DNA of 64,000 nucleotides, taken from the NCBI GenBank assembly GCA_963752815.1, contig CAVVZI010000009.1:62001-126000 (forward strand), given 5' to 3'. The translations under genes were made by a program, and so were the position numbers. The stretch is from Sva-07 sp963752815 (GTDB lineage Bacteria > Actinomycetota > Acidimicrobiia > Acidimicrobiales > Ilumatobacteraceae). Every line of letters begins with the position of its first letter. Within the stretch, counting starts at the first letter, position 1. The notes beneath the pieces were generated by a model. The model had not been told where the DNA came from. It made no database searches and saw only the letters and a program-made list of their open reading frames with translations. This document shows positions 35,942 through 45,155 of the stretch, piece after piece.

Positions 35942-36385
35942 TCAGGTCGGCGACGGCGCGCGAGGGGTGAGCAGGACCAGTGGGATCTCGCGGTCGGTCT
36001 TCTTCTGATAATCCGCGTAGTTCTTGTAGTCCGCCGTGACCTGCGGCCAGAGTCGATCCCGTTCCTCTGCCGTGGCGACGCGAGCCGTCATCGGTTCTGC
36101 CGGTGCACCCTTGAACGACACGTCGACGTCGGGGTCGGCTTGCAGGTTGAGGAACCAGGCCGGATGCACGTCGTCGCCGCCCCTCGAGGCGACCACCACG
36201 ATCGCGTCGCCTTCCTGGATCGGCGAGGTGAGCATCACCGAACGCTTCTGTCCGCTCTTTCTCCCGGTCGTCGTCAGCTCCAGCACCGGCATCGACCCAG
36301 CGCTCCATCCGAGCCGTCCACCTGTCAGTGCCAGCACCGTGCGGTGGATTTGATTCATCGACTTCAGGACGAGGTCACTTGGCAT
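35942..36385 (-). CDS. Deazaflavin (F420)-dependent nitroreductase, DDN family
   Basis: This 147-residue protein has the DDN/F420H2 reductase pattern: VLELTTTGRKSGQKRSVMLTSPI, then VVVASRGGDDVHPAWFLNLQADPDVDVSFKG and a C-terminal ERDRLWPQVTADYKNYADYQKKTDREIPLVLL. The pairs GRKSG and WFLNL contact F420. The family reduces nitro and quinone compounds using F420H2 and is essentially restricted to actinobacteria and relatives, which supports the taxonomic inference. Confidence 0.9.
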   Translation of the reverse strand: MPSDLVLKSMNQIHRTVLALTGGRLGWSAGSMPVLELTTTGRKSGQKRSVMLTSPIQEGDAIVVVASRGGDDVHPAWFLNLQADPDVDVSFKGAPAEPMTARVATAEERDRLWPQVTADYKNYADYQKKTDREIPLVLLTPRAPSPT

Positions 36386-36428
36386 TCGCTCACCGTAGCC
36401 CTGCCCTGGGACCGACGATCCGACGGGG

Positions 36429-37616
36429 CTATGTACTCCGGTACACCGCGTCGCGGAGTGCGATCTCGCGAGGGTCGGTCGGCAACGAGTAGCCGCCTCG
36501 GTTCATCGCGTAGGCGTAGCCGAGCCCGGCGTCCGGGTCGGCGAACCCGAATGACCCGCCGAGGCCGGTGTGACCGTACGCCTTGGGCGTCGACCCGAAC
36601 GGCAGGATCGGAAACGGCTTCATGAACCCCATCGTGAACGCGCTGTCGAGCCGGAAGATCTCATCGAAGCTCGGCGTGACGACCGCTTCGAGTTCGTCCA
36701 GCGTGGCGCGGGCGAGACCGAGTGCCGACCCGCCGGTCGCGAGCTCGCCGTACACCTTGGCGATGGCCCGTACTTCGCCGACGCCGTTCATCGACGGGAA
36801 CTCCAAACGCAGCACATCGGCTCGGTTGATGCTCGACATGTTCATCGCGAGTTCCTTCGGGTTCGTGAACGCCCGGGCCGTCATGCTCCGCGGATTCAGC
36901 ATCGCCAGCAGGAGTCGCTTCGGCATCTGATGGGCATGGAGCGCAGCACCGACCCTTCCTCCACCGGAGAACGTCGCCAGCCGCTCCAGAACGGCATCGT
37001 CGGTGACGCCGATGAAGAACTCGACGCCGAGGGTTGCGGCAACCTCGTCGGCGAAGAAGGCGCCGATCGATCGGTGAGCTGGATCGACACGTCGGAGCAG
37101 CTGACTCTCGTACCAACCCAGCGTCTGTGCGTGATACCCGTGAGCCGTCCCCGGCGTCCACTTCGGCGCCTGAGCGGCGAGCGCGGCACCGAGTGAGTCG
37201 GGATCAGCGATCGCGGCGAGGTCGAGACGTTCGTCGATCACCGCCAAGCCGGCTTCGTGCGCGAGGAGTTGCCGCACCGTCACACGCTCCTTGCCGCGTT
37301 GTGCGAACTCCGGCCAGTACGAGGCGACCGGTTCCTCGAGCCGAAACAGGCCTCGCGAGTGGGCGACCGCCATCGCGGCGGCACACATTCCCTTCGTCGT
37401 CGAGAAGACCGGCACCAACGTGTCGGCCTCCCATCCACGCCGGCGCTGCACATCGCGCCATCCGCCCCAGAGGTCGACCACCTTCTCGCCGTCGCGGTAG
37501 ACGGCGACCGCGGCCCCGACCTCCTTCCGGCTCCGGAAGTTCGACCTGAAGGCGTCGGCTACCCGGCCGAAGCCATCCGCGACATCGCCGCCGCACACGA
37601 CATCAGCCGACGGCAC
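36429..37616 (-). CDS. Serine hydrolase, class C beta-lactamase/EstB-like esterase
   Basis: This 395-residue protein has the SxxK motif in VFSTTKGMCAAAMAVAHSRG, a YxN-like GYHAQTLGWYESQ and a C-terminal KTG-like YGHTGLGGSFGFADPD. The start VADGFGRVADAFRSNFRSRKEVGAAVAVYRDGEKVVDLWGG matches the beta-lactamase-related esterases (EstB, LACTB-like) more than true beta-lactamases. No signal peptide, so probably a cytoplasmic esterase. Confidence 0.9.
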   Translation of the reverse strand: MPSADVVCGGDVADGFGRVADAFRSNFRSRKEVGAAVAVYRDGEKVVDLWGGWRDVQRRRGWEADTLVPVFSTTKGMCAAAMAVAHSRGLFRLEEPVASYWPEFAQRGKERVTVRQLLAHEAGLAVIDERLDLAAIADPDSLGAALAAQAPKWTPGTAHGYHAQTLGWYESQLLRRVDPAHRSIGAFFADEVAATLGVEFFIGVTDDAVLERLATFSGGGRVGAALHAHQMPKRLLLAMLNPRSMTARAFTNPKELAMNMSSINRADVLRLEFPSMNGVGEVRAIAKVYGELATGGSALGLARATLDELEAVVTPSFDEIFRLDSAFTMGFMKPFPILPFGSTPKAYGHTGLGGSFGFADPDAGLGYAYAMNRGGYSLPTDPREIALRDAVYRST

Positions 37617-37631
37617 CAGGCAAATTCCGCG

Positions 37632-39299
37632 CTACGAAAAAACCGGGCTGCGAGGCGTGCTGGCGAGCTGCTTCACGACAACCACGACATCGTCTCGGGT
37701 CGTCTCGGGGCTGAGCAGACGGAGGAGACCGTCGGCGAAGCGGTGGACGGTGGATCCGTAGAGCTCGGTGGCCCCAGCGGAAAGGCGGTCGAGCCCGATG
37801 TCGAGTGATTCGCCTCGCCGTTCGATCAGCCCGTCGGTGTAGAGAACGAGAACGTCCGCGTCGTCGACATCGACGACGGCGTTCGTGCGCGGTCGTCCGT
37901 TGTCGATCGACAGCGGGGCGCCGCCGGATTGATCGAGCCAAGTGACACCAGCCGCGTTGACGATCAGCGGCGGCGGGTGACCGGCTCGGGCGTACGTGAG
38001 GGTGCGCTTGTTGCGATCGAAGACCGCGCAGACGACCGTCGCGCACGCCGCACCCTCGATCGACGACGCGAACGTGTCGAGTCCATCGAGCACCGCGGCC
38101 GGATCTCGGCCTTCGAGGATCATCGCCCGTGCCGCGCTGCGCAGCTGGGCCATGACCGTCGCCGCTTCGAGACCGTGGCCGACGCAGTCGCCGACGATGA
38201 GGCCGCGTTGTCGGTTGCCGATGCTGATGACGTCATACCAGTCGCCACCGACGGCCAGACGACCGACCGCCGGCAGGTACCGCGCGGCGACGGTCGGAAG
38301 GTCGCTCACGGGCTTCAGCATCGAGGCCTGCAACGTGTCGCTGATCCGACGGTATTCGCCGATCTCGACCGTCCGTCGGTAGGCACCATCCAAGGCGCTG
38401 GTGACCACGTCCCCGATCAAACCCAGGAACGCTCGGTAGCTCGCGTCGAACGGCCGCTGAGGACTCAACGACACCACCATCGCCCCCCGCACACCACCGA
38501 ACGAACCGCCGATCGGCAACACGTACTCGTCAGCAGGCATCGTCTCGGTGCCGTCACCACCAACCACCACAGGCGTCCGGTGCGTGTCGGTCAGAATTGC
38601 CGAGACGTCCACCTGGGCGACGTCGTCTCGCCGGGTCGACGCCACGAGCACATAATCTTCGGCCGCCTCGAGATAGATGTCGCACTCGCGCACACCGGCC
38701 ACGCTGCCCGCCAGCGCGGAGGCCACACGCGCGCAAACGTCGGTCACCTGCTCGGAATTGACCAGCTGGGTCTGCACCCGTGACAGACATTCGAGCCGTC
38801 GATGGTCGACGATCTGTTCAGTGGTCTCGGACGCCACGCACAGCACACCGCCGATCTCGCCGCGATCGAACAACGGGCTGAACGAGAACGTGAAGAAGCA
38901 CTCCTCGGCGTAGCCGTTGCGCTCGAGGACCAACTCCTGGTTCGTCTCCATCGTCGGCACGCCGGTGGTGAGAACGGACTCGAACAACGGTCCGATGTGC
39001 TCCCAGATCTCCGGCCACACCTCTCGCGCCGGTGAGCCGAGCGCCCCAGGATGCTTCTGGCCGAGCATCGGTCGGTACCCGTCGTTGTAGATCTTGATCA
39101 GATCCGGGCCCCACGTGACCAGCATCGGGAACCGAGAGGACAGGCAGACCGACACACCGAGTCGAAGACCCTCCGGCCAGTCCTCGATCGGACCCAACGA
39201 TGTCGACGCCCAATCGAAGTCTTGGATCTCGCGCCCCATCTCGGACAGGTCGAAAACTCGATCGAGCCATGCATCCACGCCTCGATCCTCGGGCTCCAT
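37632..39299 (-). CDS. PAS/GAF-linked SpoIIE-type PP2C phosphatase (RsbU-like)
   Basis: About 555 residues from MEPEDRGVDA (ATG 39335 gives 12 more). The N-terminal PAS-like sensor (WASTSLGPIEDWPEGLRLGV, MLVTWGPDLIKIYNDGYRPM) is followed by a GAF-like domain (VQTQLVNSEQVTDVCARVAS ... GGVRGAMVVSLSPQ). The SpoIIE phosphatase domain has VGGDWYDVISIG, LIVGDCVGHGLEAATVMAQL, YARAGHPPPL, VLVLYTDGLIERRG and TRDDVVVVVKQL. RsbU-type enzymes dephosphorylate STAS anti-anti-sigma factors; a STAS gene lies in the window at 53 kb but not adjacent. Confidence 0.9.
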   Translation of the reverse strand: MEPEDRGVDAWLDRVFDLSEMGREIQDFDWASTSLGPIEDWPEGLRLGVSVCLSSRFPMLVTWGPDLIKIYNDGYRPMLGQKHPGALGSPAREVWPEIWEHIGPLFESVLTTGVPTMETNQELVLERNGYAEECFFTFSFSPLFDRGEIGGVLCVASETTEQIVDHRRLECLSRVQTQLVNSEQVTDVCARVASALAGSVAGVRECDIYLEAAEDYVLVASTRRDDVAQVDVSAILTDTHRTPVVVGGDGTETMPADEYVLPIGGSFGGVRGAMVVSLSPQRPFDASYRAFLGLIGDVVTSALDGAYRRTVEIGEYRRISDTLQASMLKPVSDLPTVAARYLPAVGRLAVGGDWYDVISIGNRQRGLIVGDCVGHGLEAATVMAQLRSAARAMILEGRDPAAVLDGLDTFASSIEGAACATVVCAVFDRNKRTLTYARAGHPPPLIVNAAGVTWLDQSGGAPLSIDNGRPRTNAVVDVDDADVLVLYTDGLIERRGESLDIGLDRLSAGATELYGSTVHRFADGLLRLLSPETTRDDVVVVVKQLASTPRSPVFS

Positions 39300-39392
39300 C
39301 AGGCCGCCCACCGTAGCTGTCACCGACCGGATCATCCATCGTCCGGCATTCGGTTCATCTGCCCGGACGACGGCGCCGCCGGGCCGGCGGTT

Positions 39393-39599
39393 CTACCCCG
39401 GTTCGTTGGGTTCCGGCGGATTCGGATCGTCGATCGCGGCGCCGGGGCTGTCGGGGTCCGGTGGCGGAGTGCCGGACGGCCCCGTGGTCGCTCCGAGTTC
39501 CTCGGCTTTCCGCTCGAGATCTCCCGTCACGCCGGCGGGAGTGGTCTCGCTCTCTGGGTCCGCTTCGTCGGACCTCGGTTGGTTCGGATGCGTTGTCAT
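39393..39599 (-). CDS. Small acidic Pro/Glu/Asp-rich hypothetical protein
   Basis: This 68-residue frame starts at ATG 39599 (MTTHPNQPRSDEADPESE) and continues VTGDLERKAEELGATTG then a Pro/Asp/Glu tail (PPPDPDSPGAAIDDPNPPEP). Low complexity and strongly acidic. Coding nature is supported only by composition and position; a small disordered protein is plausible. Confidence 0.45.
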   Translation of the reverse strand: MTTHPNQPRSDEADPESETTPAGVTGDLERKAEELGATTGPSGTPPPDPDSPGAAIDDPNPPEPNEPG

Positions 39600-39660
39600 A
39601 GGCCGTGCTATACCCGAGATCGCCGCTGCCATGCATGCAACGCACCGAGCCGTGCGGCCC

Positions 39661-39942
39661 TCATGCCGCACCGGCTTTGCGTGTCGGCGTCTTGGGCGCC
39701 GCACGCTTCCTCGCCGACCGCTTCTTCGCCGGTGCCTTCTGAGCGGGCTTCGACCTCGGTGGTTTGGCGTGACTGACCGCTGCCGAGATGCTGCCTCGGA
39801 GGGCGGCAGCATGTCGATCGACGAGGTCGCGGGCGGCGCGGTCGCCGGCATGGCTGCGGTCGGCCGCCTTCGCCACCTTCCGGGCTCGCTTCTTGCGCAA
39901 CCCGGCCTCGCGCAGGCCCCGCTCGATCTTCTTCCTGCTCAT
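39661..39942 (-). CDS. Small basic Lys/Ala-rich protein
   Basis: This 93-residue protein begins MSRKKIERGLREAGLRKKRARKVAKAADRSH and ends in a Lys/Pro/Ala tail (PAQKAPAKKRSARKRAAPKT). The basic helix plus histone-like tail suggests nucleic-acid binding, similar in style to the hemerythrin tail at 52 kb. No family recognised. Lies just downstream (62 bp on the minus strand) of nothing coding; upstream neighbour on the same strand is the LLM gene. Confidence 0.6.
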   Translation of the reverse strand: MSRKKIERGLREAGLRKKRARKVAKAADRSHAGDRAARDLVDRHAAALRGSISAAVSHAKPPRSKPAQKAPAKKRSARKRAAPKTPTRKAGAA

Positions 39943-39984
39943 GAGTTCCGTTCCTCCATGGTCGGTACGCCCGGCGGTCAGTGA

Positions 39985-40944
39985 CTACCGAGCCGCGCTA
40001 CCCATGGTGTGCTGCGGTGAAACGGACCGGTCGCCATCGAGGAGTCGGCGGATCTCGGCGACGCCGGCAACCGCCGTGTCGAGGTCCGCGGCGCACGCGA
40101 GAAGGTTGAAGGTACGGCAACCGGCCGCGCGATACGGGGCCAGGAATTCGGCGATGGTCTCCGGGGAGCCGCAAGGGCTGTAGCGCTCGAAGCGTTCGAA
40201 CGGGACGTTGTACAGGCCTTCCATGGCCGGGGCGAGCGACGCGCGGCCGGCCGCGGGGTCGACGCCGATGCCACACCAGACCTGCATCGCGTGTTGCCAT
40301 TCGACGTTGCCCCGTCCCGATGTTCCGGCGGCGTCGTCGATGACGGCTGTTGCTTCCTCGAACCGCCGCGCGGAGTTCCAGATGCCGATCCAGCCATCGC
40401 CGAGGCGTCCGGCGCGGCGAAGGGCGGCGTCGGAGCGACCGCCGACGATGATCGGGATCGGTGGTTGCGGCGCGGGCAGGATCAACGCTTCGTCCACGTC
40501 GAAGAACTCGCCGTGGTGCGTGACGGGTGTCCCTGCGAGCAACGCCCGCAGGAGGCTGAGGGATTCGTCCATGCGGCGTCCCCTGGTACGTGGATCGACA
40601 CCGCAGATCTCGAACTCGTGCGGATCCTCGCCGCCGACACCGACGCCGAACGTGAGTCGGCCGGGGTATCGCTCCGACATCGAGGACAGCTGTCTGGCCA
40701 CGAGCACCGGATGGCGGAGCGGCAGCAGATACACCGCCACGAACGCGCGCAGCGCTGGTTCGGTCGCCAGTTCGTGGGTCGCGCCGATGAGCCCGTCGAA
40801 GCCCGCGCCGTTGATGAAGCTGACGTGGTCGCCCAGCACGACATGATCGAGACCGGCCGCGGCGATCGCGCGGGTCGACCCCGTAGGTGTCGCGTCAGGG
40901 GTGAGCGCGGCCATGCCGATCGACAAGCGTGGTTCGGCGCTCAT
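39985..40944 (-). CDS. LLM-class F420/flavin-dependent oxidoreductase
   Basis: This 319-residue TIM-barrel protein starts MSAEPRLSIGMAALTPDATP. Luciferase-like motifs: AAAGLDHVVLGDHVSFI, YPGRLTFGVGVGGEDPHEFEICGVDP, PPIPIIVGGRSDAALRRAGRLGDGWIG and a C-terminal GSPETIAEFLAPYRAAG. The GVGVGG and IIVGGRS loops bind the flavin or F420 phosphate. Its ATG overlaps the stop of a methyltransferase (40941-40944). Substrate unknown. Confidence 0.9.
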   Translation of the reverse strand: MSAEPRLSIGMAALTPDATPTGSTRAIAAAGLDHVVLGDHVSFINGAGFDGLIGATHELATEPALRAFVAVYLLPLRHPVLVARQLSSMSERYPGRLTFGVGVGGEDPHEFEICGVDPRTRGRRMDESLSLLRALLAGTPVTHHGEFFDVDEALILPAPQPPIPIIVGGRSDAALRRAGRLGDGWIGIWNSARRFEEATAVIDDAAGTSGRGNVEWQHAMQVWCGIGVDPAAGRASLAPAMEGLYNVPFERFERYSPCGSPETIAEFLAPYRAAGCRTFNLLACAADLDTAVAGVAEIRRLLDGDRSVSPQHTMGSAAR

Positions 40945-41603
40945 GCGACTGCGACGCCACTGATCTGGGGCCACACGGGCACGAACACACCACCGAACCG
41001 GAATGGCTCGATCCGCACATCGGCGAATCCTGCGGCGGCAATCGACGACGCGGTGTCGCGGTCGAGGCAGCAGCCGTCGAAGAGATATCGCCATGGGCGA
41101 CGGAGCAGCCGCTGCACCGCTCGGACCGGACCTGGCCCGGACCCCACGTGTTCGATGAACACGAACCGTCCTCCGGGACGCAGGATGCGGTGCACTTCCG
41201 CGAGCGCCGCGGTCGGGTCGCCCACGGTGCACAGCACCAGCGTGCAGATCACCGCGTCGACGCTCGCGCCGGCGAGGCCGGTCGACTCGGCAGGCTCCTC
41301 GCGGATCTCGAGGTCGATCCCGTACCGCTCGGCATTGCGGCGCAGTGCGTCGTGCGTATGGGGGTTCGGTTCGACGGCGATGAGCTTGCTACCGGGTGCG
41401 AGGTAGCGCATCGAAGCACCCGCGCCCGCCCCGAGCTCTACAACGACTCGAGGCAGGTCGGCAAACAGAGCCCGCTTGCGGGCGCCGAGGCGTCGGTGCG
41501 AGTACCAGTCCATCGACTCGAAGAATTTGGCGTTGGCCCAGGCGCGTCGGGGGTGAGGCCACGGTGCGGGTTCGGCGTGCACGAGGGGCGTTGTTTCGAT
41601 CAT
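40941..41603 (-). CDS. SAM-dependent class I methyltransferase
   Basis: About 220 residues from ATG 41603 (MIETTPLVHAEPAP; ATG 41645 also possible). SAM-binding motif I is VVVELGAGAGASMRYLAPG, motif II IAVEPNPHTHDALRRNA, and the catalytic-loop region CTLVLCTVGDPTAALAEVHRILRPGGRFVFIEHVG is typical of UbiE/COQ5-like enzymes. Overlaps the LLM gene downstream in the same operon, so it may methylate a substrate or product of that oxidoreductase. Confidence 0.9.
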   Translation of the reverse strand: MIETTPLVHAEPAPWPHPRRAWANAKFFESMDWYSHRRLGARKRALFADLPRVVVELGAGAGASMRYLAPGSKLIAVEPNPHTHDALRRNAERYGIDLEIREEPAESTGLAGASVDAVICTLVLCTVGDPTAALAEVHRILRPGGRFVFIEHVGSGPGPVRAVQRLLRRPWRYLFDGCCLDRDTASSIAAAGFADVRIEPFRFGGVFVPVWPQISGVAVA

Positions 41604-41681
41604 CTGATTGCTCCAGGGGGTCTCGATGGCTTGCCGAAGCAACATCGCGAAAGCCGCTCGCGTCGCGCTCGCGTGGAACCG

Positions 41682-43286
41682 CTACGAGTTCAACAGCTCC
41701 TCGACGGCATCGATGATGTCGTCGACGTCGCGGGCGTCAGGCAGGTGCCAAGCGCCGTCGCGCGCGATGAAGCGGGCCGATGGCAACGTGGCCGCGAGAT
41801 CCTCCCCGCCGGCGAACGGGATCACCCGATCGCCCCGATAGTGCAACACCAGCGCCGGCGCCTGAATCGCATCGATGACATCGGTGACGTCGGTGTTGTA
41901 GATCGCCTCGAGGTAGCCCGCAGCGACATCCGGCGGAGCGCTGTCTCGCAGGATGCGCGCCAGATGCATCGTCGCGGCGCCCGATGTGCCGGGGCGGTAC
42001 AGACCGGCCAGCAGTTCGGTGGCGATGTTCGGGCGCTGACGCAACAGGTCCAGAACGGGTCGACCGACGTCGCCGAACGTCTTGGGCCCGCTCGCGTACG
42101 TCCCGAACAGCGCGAGATGAGACACGCGATCGGGTCGGCGCGCGGCGCATGCCAGCGCGATCGGCCCGGCCCCCGACATCGCGAACAGCGCAGCCGGCTC
42201 ACCGACGTGATCGAGCATCGCCTCGAGCTCGTCGACCGCGGCTTCGACGCCGAAGTCGCGCACGGTGCCGCCCGTCAACCCCGTGCCGCGCCGGTCGTAG
42301 GTGATCGCGCGGCGGCGTCGCGCGAGGTGCTCCACCAGCGACGACCGGGGATCGCGGCCGTCGGCGATCAGCTCGAGGTTGGAGACCCACGCCGGGACCA
42401 CGATCACCGGAGTCCCGACTCCGAGTTCACCCCACGCGAGATCGATCCCTGCGCCGGTCAGGCGGTGCAACGACAAGCGGTCGATGGACGGTGGCGGCCG
42501 ACGGTGTTCGTCCGCGACTGCAACCGATTCGGTGACGACGTCCGCGTCACCCTGCAGGATCGCCGCTTCCAGACGTCGGAGTTGCGGTGAAGGTTCCAAA
42601 CCGAGTTCTTCGACCAGATGACGTCGGTGGGCCTGGAACACGCGAAGCGCCTCGGCATCGCGTCCTGTCGTCGAGAGGGCGCGCATCAAGGTCGCGTGCG
42701 CCTCGGCGCGCAACGGGTGCTCCAACACGAACGCGTTCAACTCCGCGATGGCGCGGTTCGGCTCACCGCAGGCCAGCGTCGCTGTCGCATGCGCCTCGAT
42801 CGCCTGGAGGTGGAGTTCGTCCAAGCGGACCTGCTCGGCACGCAACGACTCGACATCTTCGAATCCGGCGAACGGCGGGCCCCGCCACAGGGACAACGCG
42901 TCGTGCAACAGCGCGCGGGCAACTTCGGGTTCCGCCCCGATCGCTTCTCGGACCGCTCGTTCGAATTCGATCGCGTCGACGGTGGCCGAGCCCAACTCGA
43001 GGACATAGCCAGGTGCACGCGTCACCACGGTCGGGGCGTCTGGAAATCGCAGCCGGTTTCGCAGCCGGAACACCTGGGTCTGCAACGCCGCGTCCGGGGA
43101 ATCGGGGAGCCCGTCCTGCCAGACGGCATCGATGAGCGCATCCGCGGACACGACGTGCCCCGCCTGCAACACGAGACGTGCCAGCAGGGTCTGCAATCGA
43201 CGACCCGGCACATCACGAACCACCCCGTTGGCCTCGACCATCTCGACCGTGCCCAACACGCGCACGGTCACCGCGGACGACACCAC
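41682..43286 (-). CDS. SARP/BTAD regulator fused to an alpha/beta hydrolase
   Basis: This 534-residue protein starts MVSSAVTVRVLGTVEMVEANG. Residues 1-95 form the OmpR-like SARP DNA-binding domain (RRLQTLLARLVLQAGHVVSADALIDAVWQD). Residues 95-245 form the BTAD helical domain (IEFERAVREAIGAEPEVARA, LEHPLRAEAHATLMRALSTTG, EELGLEPSPQLRRLEAAIL). From about 290 an alpha/beta hydrolase follows with Ser in LFAMSGAGPIALACAAR, Asp in YRGDRVIPFAGG and His in RDGAWHLPDA. The hydrolase may sense or hydrolyse a ligand to control DNA binding; that is inference. Confidence 0.88.
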   Translation of the reverse strand: MVSSAVTVRVLGTVEMVEANGVVRDVPGRRLQTLLARLVLQAGHVVSADALIDAVWQDGLPDSPDAALQTQVFRLRNRLRFPDAPTVVTRAPGYVLELGSATVDAIEFERAVREAIGAEPEVARALLHDALSLWRGPPFAGFEDVESLRAEQVRLDELHLQAIEAHATATLACGEPNRAIAELNAFVLEHPLRAEAHATLMRALSTTGRDAEALRVFQAHRRHLVEELGLEPSPQLRRLEAAILQGDADVVTESVAVADEHRRPPPSIDRLSLHRLTGAGIDLAWGELGVGTPVIVVPAWVSNLELIADGRDPRSSLVEHLARRRRAITYDRRGTGLTGGTVRDFGVEAAVDELEAMLDHVGEPAALFAMSGAGPIALACAARRPDRVSHLALFGTYASGPKTFGDVGRPVLDLLRQRPNIATELLAGLYRPGTSGAATMHLARILRDSAPPDVAAGYLEAIYNTDVTDVIDAIQAPALVLHYRGDRVIPFAGGEDLAATLPSARFIARDGAWHLPDARDVDDIIDAVEELLNS

Positions 43287-43376
43287 CGGCCCAGTATCGC
43301 CGAGGAGGCTCGAAGTCTGGGTCGGATTCCGTGCGGAGATCCGGGCCCGATCCGACCCGGACGCCCGGGCGCCGCA

Positions 43377-44382
43377 CTAACTCGGGAGCGACGGCGGTAG
43401 CCCGAACCAGGGCAACACGGTCTCGTCGAAGCGGGTCATCGCGGTGATCTGCTCCCCCGCGAGGGTGAGCACGTAGAGGCTCGTCCCGCGGCGGACTCCG
43501 TTCGGGGCTCGCACGTACGCGCCGAACGCCGGCTGGCCGTTGGCGCGCGTGGGCACGAGGTCGAACCTGCGGCCCGTGTCGAACAGGGCGGCGCAGAAGC
43601 GGGCCACGACGTCGCGACCCTCGTACCCGAGGGGCGCGGGCGGCATCGAGATGAACGCGTCGTCCGTCAGGAGGTCCACGAGCGCGCCGACATCAGCGGC
43701 CTCCCAGGCGCGGGTGAACTGCGCCACGAGCGCATCCTCGGAGGGTGAACCGACGGCGGGAGGTGGTTCGCGGCCGACGGTCGGCGAAAGCCCGCGCTGC
43801 AGGCCGGCGCGGGCCCGCTTGAGCGCGCTGTTGACCGATTCGGTGGTCGCGTCGAGAATCCCCACCACCTCACTCGTGTGGAATCCGAGGACGTCGCGCA
43901 GCACGAGAACGGCGACTTGGCGCGGCGGCAGGACCTGGAGGGCGGCGACGAAGGCCAGCGAGACGGCTTCGTTCTGCTCGAAGCGCGCCTCCGGCCCGAG
44001 CGGCATGTCGACGCCGCCCTCGTGACGGGTATCGGGATACGGCTCGAGCCACGCGACCTCGCCGAGACGTGTCGGTTCGTCCGGTCCGAGATACGGCAGG
44101 TCCTTCGCCCTGACCGGGCGTCGGCTGGCCGAGCGGCGCGGCGTCGAGACAACGGTTCGTGGCGATCCGGTACAGCCACGTGCGCAGCGAGGCGCGTCCC
44201 TCGAACCCGCCGAGGCCTTGCCAGGCGGCCAGCAGCGTGTCCTGCAGCGCATCCTCCGCGTCCTGGAGGGATCCGAGCATCCGATAGCAGTGCACGTGGA
44301 GTTCACGGCGGTACGGCTCGGTCAACTCCCGGAACGCATCACCGTCGCCCACTCGCGCTCTCGACATCAGGTCGGCTGTCAC
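43377..44382 (-). CDS. SigG-type sigma-70 factor with SnoaL-like C-terminal domain (frameshifted near 44150)
   Basis: Region 2 (MSRARVGDGDAFRELTEPYRRE, YRMLGSLQDAEDALQDTLLAAWQG, RTWLYRIATNRCLDA) lies in one frame. After a break near 44150 the reading continues TPRRSASRRPVRAKDLPYLG and GEVAWLEPYPD in another. Region 4 reads ALQVLPPRQVAVLVLRDVLGFHTSEVVGILDATTESVNSALKRA. The SnoaL-like tail contains RANGQPAFGAYVRAP, the NGxP motif found in this sigma class. Start among GTG 44385/44382 or ATG 44367. Divergent from a RibD-like reductase. Confidence 0.85.
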
Positions 44383-44567
44383 CACTGTCGCGTCACCTTC
44401 TCTCCGGATTCTCGCGCTTCCATCCTCGTGTAGACGCCGGACGGCGGGCGAAATGGGCGGCGACCGGGCGCCCAGTTTCGCGACGCCTCGGCGCCTACAT
44501 CGGTGGCTCTGACAACACCGTCGACCAACACCAACCACCCAACACCAAACGACAGGGAGAAACCGAG

Positions 44568-45155
44568 ATGGGAAGAATCGTGATGAGCGGACCGCAGAAC
44601 GCATCGCTCGACGGAGTGGTCCAGGACCCGGACGGTGCCGAGGGCTTCACCCTCGGCGGCTGGTTCGTCCAATACGGGGGCAAGGATCTCGAAGCCTGGA
44701 ACAAGATCGCACTCGAGGACGCACTGGGGGCCGAGGCATGGCTGCTCGGCCGGCGCAGCTACGAGTTCTTCGGCTCGCGGTGGCGACCACGGACCAGCGA
44801 GCTGGCCGACCGGTTGAACAGCATGCCCAAGTACGTCGTGTCCTCGACGCTCGAACACCCCGACTGGAACAACTCGAGGGTCCTCACGGGCGACGTGGTG
44901 ACCGAGGTCTCGAAGCTGAAGCAGGACCTGGACGGAGAAATCGTCGTCCCCGCCAGCTATCAGCTCGGGCGCACGCTGATCGAGCACGACCTGGTCGACG
45001 AGCTGCGGTTGGTCGTCTTCCCGGTCGTGCTCGGAGCGGGCGAGCGCCTCTTCGGCGAGACCGGCGAAACCAAGCCCATGCGCCTGGTCAGCTCCCAGAC
45101 CATCGGTGACGGCCTCACCTACCTCACCTACGAATTTCTCGGCCGAGACGGCTGA
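44568..45155 (+). CDS. RibD C-terminal/dihydrofolate-reductase-like family protein
   Basis: This 195-residue protein starts at ATG 44568 after AGGGAGAAA. Family markers: IVMSGPQNASLDGVVQDPDGAEGF, AEAWLLGRRSYEFFGSRWRP, NSMPKYVVSSTLEHPDWNNS and IVVPASYQLGRTLIEHDLVDELRLVVFPVVLGAGERLF. The GR-SYE strand and G-S-x-x-L loop fit a DHFR-like NADPH reductase. Its role in actinobacteria is unproven. The 3' end overlaps the MarR gene end on the other strand by 28 bp. Confidence 0.9.
   Translation: MGRIVMSGPQNASLDGVVQDPDGAEGFTLGGWFVQYGGKDLEAWNKIALEDALGAEAWLLGRRSYEFFGSRWRPRTSELADRLNSMPKYVVSSTLEHPDWNNSRVLTGDVVTEVSKLKQDLDGEIVVPASYQLGRTLIEHDLVDELRLVVFPVVLGAGERLFGETGETKPMRLVSSQTIGDGLTYLTYEFLGRDG

Noticed and set aside
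36429..37616. Antibiotic resistance beta-lactamase
   Set aside because: SxxK motif is present but sequence, lack of signal peptide and YHA motif fit EstB-like esterases better.
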